Positions 1 to 9,399 of a DNA stretch of 64,000 nt are shown in pieces. This DNA comes from Viscum album. Taxonomy: Eukaryota > Streptophyta > Magnoliopsida > Santalales > Viscaceae. The notes beneath the pieces were generated by a model. The model did not search any database, was not told the DNA's origin, and saw nothing but the letters and a program-made list of their open reading frames with translations. Made by a program: the position numbers and the translations under genes. Every line of letters starts with the position of its first letter. Positions within the stretch are counted from its first letter, which is position 1. The DNA lies in assembly GCA_963277665.1 (NCBI GenBank), contig OY728122.1, forward strand, positions 2,120,544,024 through 2,120,608,023. Reading direction: 5' to 3'.

Positions 1-1
1 A

Positions 2-109
2 AATAAGACAATGCCCCTCGTCAAGGTGTTGTGAAAAAACCACAAGTTTGAAGAAGCAATGTGGGAATCAGAAGAAGTGATGTATCAGAGTTACCCACAT
101 CTGTTTTAG
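2..109 (+). pseudogene. pol: Element A: C-terminal end of Ty3/gypsy chromovirus polyprotein (chromodomain tail)
   Basis: The reading frame from base 2 gives the last 35 codons of an integrase-chromodomain polyprotein. It shows a PLVKVL block, then a W-to-stop change (TGA at 32-34), then an EEAMWESEEVM block and the family's usual terminal YPHLF before TAG at 107-109. This is the typical end of Tekay/Del-type plant chromoviruses, where the chromodomain helps direct integration. The gene runs off the left edge, so nothing can be said about the rest. The in-frame stop marks it as decayed. A PPT and 3' LTR follow directly, in the expected order. A different chromovirus lineage is possible. Confidence 0.8.
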
Positions 110-142
110 TGTGGGAAAAGGAAATTTCGGGGGTGAAATTTC

Positions 143-157
143 TTAAGGGGGGAAGAT
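143..157 (+). other. Element A polypurine tract
   Basis: The purine run AAGGGGGGAAGA sits immediately before the TG of the LTR, where plus-strand DNA synthesis is primed. The flanking block TTCTTAAGGGGGGAAGAT is identical to the PPT block of array F read on the minus strand. Confidence 0.85.
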
Positions 158-387
158 TGTAACGACCCAAACATTTCTCAAATGAAAATTCCGCTTAATC
201 TGATTAAATGTCTTAATATGTGAAATGGTTATATAAAATATTCACTTATTTTTTTTTATGTTTTTGGATTTAAAAATACTGTTAAGAATTGTGATCATTG
301 CTAATATAGAAATTGAATAGGGATCACATGATTAGTATAAATCTAGGGCTTTGAAAAATCCAATTTACTTAGACAAAGGAAGTGATG

Positions 388-657
388 GCCCCATCCAGTA
401 GGCTTTCCCCATATGAATCCCATTTGTTGGAGCTCAGAAAGGAGGATTCATATTTGGGCTTCACTCTTAACCAATCCCATTCTGAGCTTGAATACATTAA
501 GCTCAAGTGGAACTGCCTATGAGAGAAGTGGATGTTGATAGTGATTACCACTCAAGCAATGTTTTCCGAGCCACCCCAAGAGTCTCTCACCATCGCACAC
601 CTTACCCTAAGGTATTATGCGGGTGTTTTAAGGGGTTATGTAACAAGACCCTAGTAC
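388..657 (+). pseudogene. Conserved 89-codon ORF in U3 of element A LTR (one stop)
   Basis: An ATG-to-TAG frame of exactly 270 nt begins 230 nt into the LTR. It contains one in-frame TGA about halfway, after the NCL triplet. Its translation aligns end to end without gaps to the 89-codon frame at the same place in the F LTRs. About half of residues are identical by eye, including a SLT.AHLTLR.YAGV.RGYV block near the C-terminus and EPP before it. The N-terminal half is charged and leucine-rich (ELE/KLK), suggesting a helical or coiled-coil stretch. No known domain is recognised. It lies upstream of the TATA box, so in a full element it would be transcribed only from the 3' LTR. It could be a former captured host fragment or an accessory protein; function is unknown. 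Confidence 0.65.
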
Positions 658-1488
658 TACGATTATGTACATTATTCTTGTATTGAGAATATACATTCTT
701 TTTATTATTGTTACTTTGTAAATATTTTTTAAAGTACAAATAGTATTTTTAGTTAATATTCAACTAAGAAATCTATTTTGATGAATTAATTTATTTTTTA
801 ATTAAATAATATTTTAATAAATTATTATTATTATTAAATCAATTTTTATTAGATATAAATTATCGTATAATTTTATGAATGCAATTGTAATTTTTATTAA
901 GGTTTGAAAGCCGTTTTTGTCAAAAACCCATGAATTTTCGATAAATGTCAGTTTTTATTTTAAAAGTAAAAATTCACATATTTAGAAATTTATTTTTATA
1001 AAATTAATATTATTTTTGGAATCAGGATGTCTAAATTATCCAATGGGGAAGTTTTCATAATTTTCTGAGATAGTCGAATTTTGGGGTAAAAATTAAATAC
1101 TGTTTAAATATATAATCTATTTTATGACATCATAATGACCCAATAGTGAAGTAATAAAATACTATAAACATTATGTTCGGCCAATATATATTTTATACTT
1201 AAAATAATGTGATTTAAAGTTTGTTTTATTTATTTTACAAAGCTTTAGTGGACCCTTCAAGACTTATCAAACATTTTAGCTTTTTAAATTGTTTTCCTTG
1301 AGAGTGTGACTCACCAACACATAAGAAAACCTATTATTTTAAGATTTTAGGAAATTTTCCTTATAAAATATTTTTTTCCCATCCCCATTGGAAAAAAACA
1401 TGGGCAAAAACCATGGGATGGTTTGTGGTTTTGATTAGTTTAATGTGGGGTGTCCCAAACAAAAATAATAAAGACTTCTCTCTCCTTT

Positions 1489-1500
1489 CCTATATAAACC
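1489..1500 (+). promoter_or_regulatory. Element A LTR core promoter (TATA box)
   Basis: CCTATATAAACC is followed by a CT-rich leader with many CCC/CTC triplets, the usual look of a plant LTR U3/R border. The F LTRs have the matching box CTATAAATA with the same kind of CT-rich downstream leader. Confidence 0.65.
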
Positions 1501-1647
1501 CACCCAAGCTCCCACTTCATCCTCACTCAATGACTTCGGATTTCTTCCCACCTATTCCGTTATCTCTATATAATCCTACCAAGGTTCCCCAAGCTCTCAA
1601 TAATCCTCTCTCAAGCCTCTCCCAAGCCTTTGGGATCACACTTCCAA

Positions 1648-2617
1648 GTAAGGGATTCTCACTTTCCTTATTTATGTCCAAGTTTCCTTATATTGTTATT
1701 CCCTTTTATTTTCAATTATAAATGTTGGGGTATGATTTCCCACCTCCCCCATACTTCCCTATTCATGTTTAAATAATGATATATCCCCTTTATCGCTCAT
1801 TAATGCCTCTTATGTACACTCGTTACCATGCTGAAATTCCATAAGGAATTTCTCTTTCCTCATTTACATTCAAGCAATTCTTTTGTATCATGAATCTAAA
1901 TTCCATTAAAATTGTTGGGAAATTTATCTATATGACCCCCCTTAATGTAAATTTCATTTACATATGATGATACACCCCTTTCTCTCTCATCAACCATTTT
2001 TTATGAATTCTTATGTCACGCTGTTTTGTTTCCGAAATTGCACCACGTTTTCTCAATCCAAAGTCATCGTGTAGTGAATACCATGCCCATTTATCTATCA
2101 AGGGTATTCACCTTTATGCATATTTAATTATTGATTATAGAGTTTCATGTATGAATTCCACATTCCTTTATCGTGTAATAAATTAGGATGTTTAATGAAT
2201 CCATGTTTTATGATCCATGTGGCTCACTTATGCATGGAATGAAATGTTTAAAAAAAGGTGAGCCCTGATAGAGATCCAATGAATTAGGTGAAATTTAGTA
2301 TCATGATATGTCATGTGAAATTGGTGTTGACTCTTTCAAAATCAAGTGCAATGTGGGATTACTCGTGCTTCATGTGCAATGAGGGTTTACTCATTATCCA
2401 TGAGCAATGAGCCTTGGCTCATGTTAATTCCATGTTAAGTGTTGTTGCCACTTCTCTATGTTATGATTATAAGGATTTATCATATCTTTATGTTCATGTT
2501 TCTCTTATGTTCCATTGATATTCCTTTTTTCTAACATGTATTTTATTCCTTATGTTATTCCATGTTTATTCCCTTACTGGGCTTTATAGCTCACCCTTTT
2601 CTTATGCATGTCCTCAG
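1648..2617 (+). other. Candidate intron inside element A LTR leader
   Basis: A canonical donor (CCAA|GTAAGGG) lies about 150 nt after the TATA box. Downstream, the stem GGGC-TTTATA-GCTC ends in CTCACCC, a match to the plant branch consensus. About 30 nt later comes TGTCCTCAG|GT, a normal acceptor. The predicted intron is 970 nt. Four other LTR families in this window have the same order of signals. This is inferred from sequence only. Confidence 0.4.
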
Positions 2618-2824
2618 GTTATCCCATGCAATGCAAACTACGAGGGAATGTAGAGGTCATGTAAAAGAAGTTTTCAATAAAGATATTGTATTACATGTTT
2701 TAAGTTGTTATGTAATGACACTAAGCACCAAATACACTAGACCTCTCAATATTCTATGTTGCATCAAGTGAAGTTTATATAATAAATGATGTTTAAGTTT
2801 AAAATAAAGAGCAGAGTTGTTATA

Positions 2825-5800
2825 AGTTATCGAGTGTAATCTTTCCAATTATATGCATTGGGTATTAGATTTAGCTTGTGGGGCTCACATATGTATCAAA
2901 ATGTAGGAAACAAGTAGATTTAGAAATATTTCCATAGGAGAGGTGGATCTTTGAGCTTCTAATGGCACGAGGTCAGCCGCATTGGCCATTAGCGACTACC
3001 ATATATCATTTCCAACTGGGATGCTTTTGGTTTTACATAACTATTATTATGTTCCTAGTGTTACCAGGAACATAATTTATGTATCATGTTTGGATATGGA
3101 TGGATTTATTTTCATGTTTGGAACTAAGGGTTTCTTCTTTTATAAGAACAGTGTATGTTATGGTAAGGTGCATTTAAATAACGATTTATATGTATTAAAT
3201 TACGAAAAACATGTTTTGGAAATCGATAACGAAACAAACTCACATGACTCATACATCATCCAACTGTGGCATCACCGTCTCGGTCATATAAACGAGAATC
3301 GCTTAACAAAGTTCTACCAAGATGATTATTTAGACTCTATTGAGCTAAAACCACTTGATAGATGTCACGCTTTTTTACAAGGTAAATGACCAAGCAGCCT
3401 TTCAGTGGACAGGGGGAAAGGGCCACATAGCTTCTAGGATTGGTTCAAATGGATGTGTGTGGACAAAATTCAGTAGAATCTAGAGGTGGATATTCTTACT
3501 TCATCACTTTTACTGATTATTTGAGTAAATATGGGTATGTCAACTTAATGAGGTATAAGTAAGATCCTTGAGAGAAATTTAACGAATTCAAGAATGAAGT
3601 AGAGAATCAGCTTGGTTAGAAGATAAATAAACTTCGATCAGATCGAGGTGAAGAATATCTAAACCAAGAGTTCATAAACCCTTTTCAGGAGTCTGGGATT
3701 CTATATCAACTCACTCCTCCTTATACACTATAGTGGAACAGTGTTAGTGAAGGGAGAAATCGCACCTTGTTGGACATGGTGAGGTCAATGAAAAGCCATG
3801 CAGATCTTCCATTATCCTTTTAGGGATATTCATTACAAACTACAACATACTCATTAATCCGAGTACCAACTAAGGTGAAAAATGGAATTCCCTCCGAGAT
3901 ATGGAATGGAAAGAAACTCATTCTGTCACACACACATGTATGGGGATTAAAGTCATTTGTTAAGGACTTATCCGAAAACAATATTAAACCTTGGGGCACG
4001 AAGTGTATCTTTATAGGATATCCCAAGGAAAGGAAATGATATTACCTATATAACCCTTGAGACAAGAAAGTCATTTTCTCCAGAAAATCCATCTTTCTTG
4101 AGAGGGAGCACATCCTAAAAAAGTATAGTGGGAGCAAGATTGACTTCGATGAAGTTAATGCTCAAGATACACAAGAATTGGTATAGGAATAAGTTCCAGA
4201 TGTCCCCATGGAAGAGGTTCTAGAAACACAAGTACTACATTGGAGCTCAAGAGAGGTAAGAGAACCAGAGATATTTGGTTTCCTAGTCACCGAGAATGGT
4301 GAATCATTATTGTTAGACAATGATGAACCTCTCTCCTATAAGGAAGCAGTAGAGAGCTCAAAAGCTACAAGATGTCAAGAAGCTATGAAATATGATATGG
4401 ATTCCAAGTATCAGAACCAAGTCTGGGTTTTGGTCTATGAGCCAGTTGATGTAATGCCTGTTGGATACAAATGGGCATTGAAGATAAATTTAGACATGGA
4501 AGGTAAATTTAGCACCTATAAGGTAAGGCTATTGGCTAAAGGATTCAGATAGTGGAAAGGAATTTAATATGATTAAACCTTCTTTCCCTTTCCCATGTTT
4601 AAATCCATAAGAATCATACTTGCCATAGAAGCTTACCATTACTACAAGATTTGGTAAATGGATTTCAAAACTGCATTCATTAACGAGAACCTTCAGGAAG
4701 ATGTCTATATGACACAATCAAAAGGGTTTGTGACACCTGGTGAAGCCAAACGAGTTTTCAAGTTGCAGAAATCCATTTATGGATTAAATAAATCATCCAG
4801 GTTATAAAACATTTGATTTGATGAAGACATAAAGGAATTTGGTTTCATTAAGAACAAATGTAAGTCATGTGTTTATAAGCAGTTTAATAGGAATGAAGAC
4901 GTTATCCTAATAGTATATGTTAATGAAATATTACTTATTGGAAATGATGTACCAGTCTTACAGTCAGTTAAGGCCTAGTTTAAAAAGTGTTTCTCCCTAA
5001 AGGACTTAAGTGAAGCAGCCTACATTCTAGGGATCAAGATCATTAGCGATAGATCCAAGAGGTTTCTTAGACTAAGTTATGGTACATAAATTAACCATCT
5101 ACTCAAGAGATTTAGTATGGAACAATCCATAAGGGTATTGGTTCTAGTGTCACATTGTCTACATCTTTCTAAGAGAATGTGTCCTCAGACACAATAGGAG
5201 AATGACAGGATGAGTAAGATCCCATATGCTTCGGCTATAGGATCCATCATGTATTCCATGTTATGTACCAGGATTTTTGTTGCCTATGCACTGAGCATGG
5301 TAGGAAGATATCATGAAGATCTAGGAGAACATCATTGGACTGTTGTTAAGACTATCCTTAAGTATTTCAGAAGAAATAAAGATATGTTCCTGGTGTATGG
5401 AAGAGACAAAGAGATTTTCATCAGAGGGTATGATGATGCTGGGTTTCAAAAAGATCAGAACAATCTGTAGTCACAATCAGGATATGTGTTCACTCGTAAT
5501 AGAGGAGTTGTGAGCTAAAAGAGTTCAAAGCAGCTAGTTGTCACCAATTCTACATCAAAGTCCAAATATATAGAGGATTCTGATGTAGAGAAGGAAGCCA
5601 TCTGGATTTGGAACTTTGTCTAGGAGGTTGATGTGGTTCCTAGTAGTAAAGATCTTATCACATTGTATTGTGATAATACTGCAGTGGTGGCTCTTGGAAA
5701 ATAACTAAGGTCACATCAATAGACAAAGAACATTCTCCAAATGTATCACCTCTTGAGGAATTTCTATCAAAGAGGTGAAGTTTTAGTGAGAAGAGTGTCC

Positions 5801-5885
5801 AGAGAAGAGAACATGGTGGACCCCATGACTAAAGTCCTATCTCAGTAGAAGCATGAATATCATGTGAGAGCTAGTGGGTTAAAGG
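2825..5885 (+). pseudogene. pol: Element B: decayed Ty1/copia pol (PR-INT-RT-RNase H)
   Basis: Conceptual translation with several stops and small shifts gives the copia domain order. A protease remnant (LDLACGAHIC, the catalytic D-S/T-G lost) lies at about 2860. Next come the GAG-pre-integrase and HHCC finger (HHRLGHINENRL, about 3270-3385; the last Cys replaced by Phe). Integrase core pieces MDVCG, LRSDRGEEYL and VSEGRNRTLL span about 3450-3780. RT runs about 4340-5060 with the catalytic YVDD-type box changed to YVNE. RNase H pieces (GYDDAGF, YCDNTAVVAL) lie at about 5425-5700. INT before RT is diagnostic of Ty1/copia rather than Ty3/gypsy. The reading frame continues directly from the edge of element A's LTR, so A interrupts B and the N-terminal part lies left of the window. 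The element is dead: about 20 stops and mutated catalytic residues. Confidence 0.88.
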
Positions 5886-5907
5886 TTGTTAGTAGTTGGC
5901 TCTACTC

Positions 5908-5919
5908 CAAGTGGGATTC
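5908..5919 (+). other. Element B polypurine tract
   Basis: AAGTGGGATT precedes the LTR start TGTTGGAG, the usual copia PPT/LTR junction. Confidence 0.75.
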
Positions 5920-7305
5920 TGTTGGAGTTGGTGGACTAAAACCAAACACTTTGTAATTTATTCATTAATAAATACCTTATCACATCTTGATTGTTCTTTA
6001 GTGTGACAATGCATGTGATAAATTCATAAGGATAATTATTGCATTAAAGGGTCACAGTAGATCCCTGATATGATAAGAACCCGGAATTTCCATAACATTA
6101 TTTTTGAATATATGTTCTATGGTTGGATGATGTTATTTGAGGGACCCAAATAATACATTCCATTAGGGGTGAGGACTCATAAACTTTAAGGCACCTTCTC
6201 ATGCTGTGCGCCCATGGTAATATCCAGGAGGATATTATGAGAATGAGACCCGCCAGCAAGAAATCCACATTTCATTATGTCATTGGATGTTCCTATCCAC
6301 GAATGGGTGTATTGGTCCTTATATTTTAAGATTATTGTTAATGGGTATTACAACTCACACACTTATATGTATTGAATAAAACAATGATGACACACTATTC
6401 ACAGTGAGGTAGGATATGATTGGTGCCTCATGAGTAATACTGCATTAATAGATAATGAGAGAAAGGGTTTGTCTCTTTTGTTCCATAGAATAAGTATATG
6501 TCTCAGGCCCTTTTATGGAATTGATATAGCCTAAATAAATCCATGTCCATGGTATTTAATGGGAAAGTTTAATTCAAGAAAGTCAAGAAAGAATAATCGA
6601 GCACATGGGTTGATGGAAGTAGCATGCAACCTGCTTGATTCGAGATATCGAGACAAATGGATTACATTACATAGTAAGTGTTCATTGGAGGTGACACTTC
6701 ATTGTAGTGTTAAATTCATTATCTATGGGCGCCTTGGCGTGTTGCTAGACTCTAACCTTGTAATTTAGGCATGATCCGCCTAATGCCACTGAGAAAGAGG
6801 CCTAGAGGGTCACACACTAAGTATATCCAAGTATCTCAGTTAAATATCCATTTAACAAGTGGAATAAATATTATTACCGATTTTGGTTTAATAATTATTC
6901 ATGGATGCCTGATCACATTTATTTCGACACTAGTTATTAGAGAGAATATATTTTGGGCGAAATAATATATTTATTAGCGAGTAATACAGTGATATTTATT
7001 TAAGAAATAAATAGCCATTATTCGAGGTCTAATAAATGTGGTGGAGGAAATAAATAAAATGAAAAAACAAATTCACATGCCATGTATATTAATATACACG
7101 CCGTGTAGTTTTTTGGGGGATTTGTGAGAAATAATATTATTTATTTAATTAAATTATTTTAGGTGTAATTTTCCAGACACATGTCAATTAATAATAAATG
7201 CTTTCGAGTAATTAATTCAAATGTTGGGTTTCTCTTATTAGAATTATCTATAAATCTCACTTTTTATAGTAAATATCTTATGTGTATTTATTTATTTATT
7301 GTACA
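5920..7305 (+). repeat. Element B 3' LTR (right border tentative)
   Basis: It starts TGTTGGAGTTGG immediately after the PPT. It holds the AT-rich LTR sequence, a perfect palindrome GTATATTAATATAC near 7085, and a TATA-like CTATAAATC at about 7247. The end is placed at TTATTGTACA (7305) because it is the first plausible CA terminus downstream of the TATA box and because transposase coding sequence starts shortly after. No TSD can be checked since the 5' LTR is off the window, so the right border could be wrong by about 100 bases. ORFs of 60-70 codons here have no recognisable relatives. Confidence 0.55.
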
Positions 7306-7337
7306 AAATTAATATTTTATAAACCTAATAATATGTA

Positions 7338-7667
7338 TATGAATCGAAAATGGATTCACACTTTGTGAAGGAGAATTTCATTATGGAAGGGGGAAATGAC
7401 AAGTCATTAATAAAGACATCACAAGTAGTGAATGCATTTTATGTATCAGATCCAACAAAAAATAATTGGTCAATTGTCATGCTAGAAACTAAAACAAATG
7501 TCAGGTTAGATAAAAATTCATTCAAGGATGACCCTTTCATTGGGATATCACAATTAGTTCATGTTGGTCCCAATGTAGAAAATGACTTGTACCTTATAGG
7601 GGATCACAAAGATGGAATTTGGATTCTTGATAGGGGAACCAAATCCCAAAAAACTTTTAAAAAATAA
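7338..7667 (+). pseudogene. CACTA transposase (TNP2-type) C-terminal fragment
   Basis: The frame, whose first ATG is at 7350, runs 105 codons to TAA. It contains SQVVNAFYVSDPTKNNWSIV at about residues 24-45. This matches the pattern at the C-terminal end of plant En/Spm transposases (Q..VFYV.DP....W.VV), the DUF4216-like tail. No catalytic part is present; it would lie upstream, where copia element B now sits. The remaining 60 codons (acidic, GDHKDGIWIL) are not recognised. The fragment is far shorter than a complete transposase (700 residues or more), so it is either one exon or a truncated remnant. The assignment rests on one motif plus the CACTA terminus downstream. Confidence 0.55.
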
Positions 7668-7984
7668 AGATATTTCAATGAGAAGGTTAAAGTTTTTTTT
7701 AATATAATACAATTTTCCTCAGAGTATTATATGTTCTCTACTGCATTAAAATAATCTAAATTAAATATTTCAATACTCAAGAATACAATGTGTTATTCAC
7801 AAGATGATGTTACCAATCCCTCAAAAGAACAAACTATAATGAAAGAAACCCAATGGGAATATCTAAATATAATGTTAAAATTTAATTTATTTAATTTACC
7901 AAAAAATTATATAATGAAACGTTGATTTAATTTTCATTATTTCTTGAAATGTTTATTTATTTTTAATGTTTTTTCCAATAATTT
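7668..7984. other. AT-rich spacer in element C
   Basis: There is no coding signal and no repeat visible by eye. It joins the transposase fragment to the repeat blocks. Confidence 0.5.
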
Positions 7985-8800
7985 AGGCATTTATTCAACA
8001 ACACATCCACACACTTTTCTCCCTCAAAACTTTTTCACCATTTTAGTTTTAAATTTATCACATGCCTTCAAGTTCCCTCTACTCCATTTGCAAGAATAAC
8101 AATGATGATGCCTCTCTTCAATCAAAATGGTAATATTGATGTTGGAATAGAAATATAATTTCTCATAGAATTAATGAATTGTTTCACAGTTATGTTTAAT
8201 ATATTTCTTTTTAGTATTACTCATATAATAATTGTTTTCTTATATAGGTGGATTCTTTTTTTGAGTTAGGGTGGTCTGTCCATCATTTATACCTTTATGA
8301 AAAAAAATTCCACAGACTTCTCTCTCAAAACCGTTTCACCCCTGTTATGATGGTATTGATCATATTCATTCAAGTTCCCTCAACTTCTCAATCACAAAGG
8401 AAATTTTGGTGTTTTCACAGTAAAATCATTGTACATATATTTAATGTATTATTTCATTTTTATGATTAATTTATTTCTTTTTAGTATTACTTTCATAAGA
8501 ATTGTTTTCTTATAGAGTTGGATTATTTTGTTAATGTTGGGGTGGTCTTTCCATATTTCAGGCCATTCTTCACCTAAACTTCCACAAACATCTTATCCCT
8601 CAAAACCTTTTCACCCCTATAATGTTGGAATTTATCATTTTCCTTCAAGTTACCTCCACTACTCAATCACAGAGGTAATCTAGATATTTTTGTTGTAAAA
8701 TAATTATTCATAAAATTAATGTATAATTTCATATTTATGATTAATTTATTTCTTTTTAGTTTTACACATATAATAATTGGTTTCAAATAATGGTGGATTC
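7985..8800 (+). repeat. Three ~270-bp tandem repeats in element C
   Basis: The block 'TTTCTTTTTAGTattactcatataataattg' followed by GTGGATTC recurs near 8205, 8475 and 8750. Between the copies lie related CT-rich stretches (CCCTCAAAAC.TTTTCACC, CTTCAAGTTCCCTC). Period is about 270 bp with 15-25 % divergence by eye. A further partial copy of the block (TATTACTAGTATAATAATTG) lies alone at 12105-12130, on the far side of the ~180-bp array. Confidence 0.6.
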
Positions 8801-9131
8801 TTCTGTTCGAGTTGGGGTGGTTTTTTGAAGCTGCTCATGGTCGTGAGAGATTGGACTTCAAACTAGCAACTAAGATAATGACAGGATGAAAATGCATCCT
8901 GAATGAATACAACCATCATGAAAATTTTAATTCCTAATACTTATTTAATTAATTTTTTCATTATTTTATGTATTATTTGTAAGATAATTTCCTTATCATT
9001 TATATCTAATAATTATTTAGTTTTTTTCACAAATATTTTGGAAATTCATATTTTCCTTTAAACTATATGTAACAAGCCACAAAAAAGGTAAAATATTTTT
9101 TCTACAAGTGTTTCCGTAATTTCCTTTTCCA

Positions 9132-9275
9132 ATGCCTTTCATTGAGGAACTTCCAAAACTTCATATTGACTCGATGTTCATAGCTAAAAAACCTCTACCA
9201 TTGTTGAAGTCCAGAAGTGTAGAGGAAGCCCATGTGCCCATTGTGGGGACTTCCCATGATATAATGGAAACATGA
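9132..9275 (+). CDS. Possible residual exon in element C (47 codons)
   Basis: ATG to TGA gives 47 residues starting MPFIEELPKL and ending SHDIMET. The stretch is less AT-rich than its surroundings and is preceded by a pyrimidine-rich run (TTTCCTTTTCC) that could be an acceptor. A similar coding-like stretch sits at 8820-8900 (FEAAHGRERLDFKLATKIMTG, then stop). Both may be exon remnants of the second CACTA gene or of a captured gene. No family is recognised, and a chance ORF of this size is possible. Confidence 0.2.
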   Translation: MPFIEELPKLHIDSMFIAKKPLPLLKSRSVEEAHVPIVGTSHDIMET

Positions 9276-9399
9276 GCTAGATCTGCTCATATGACATTCT
9301 GTAATGAGAATTGTTTTTTTTCATGAACATTGAGTCAATATGAAATGTTAAATGTTTTAAAATAAAAGGAAATGAAAATTAGGGTAACATTAACATTTA

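Larger units (their letters stand above)
158..2824 (+). repeat. Element A 3' LTR (~2.67 kb)
   Basis: The LTR starts TGTAACGACCC directly after the PPT and ends about ...GTTGTTATA, an end that matches the ...GATGCTATA end of the F LTRs. Inside, in order, are a U3 ORF (388-657), a TATA box (about 1490), a possible splice donor (1648), a conserved stem-loop (about 2573-2596) and a possible acceptor (2617). At 2825 the sequence becomes copia coding sequence without any spacer, so the right border is firm to a few bases. The 5' LTR and left TSD are outside the window. The LTR is a diverged relative of the F LTRs: most of it is not alignable by eye, but ORF, promoter, PPT and ends correspond. Confidence 0.8.
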
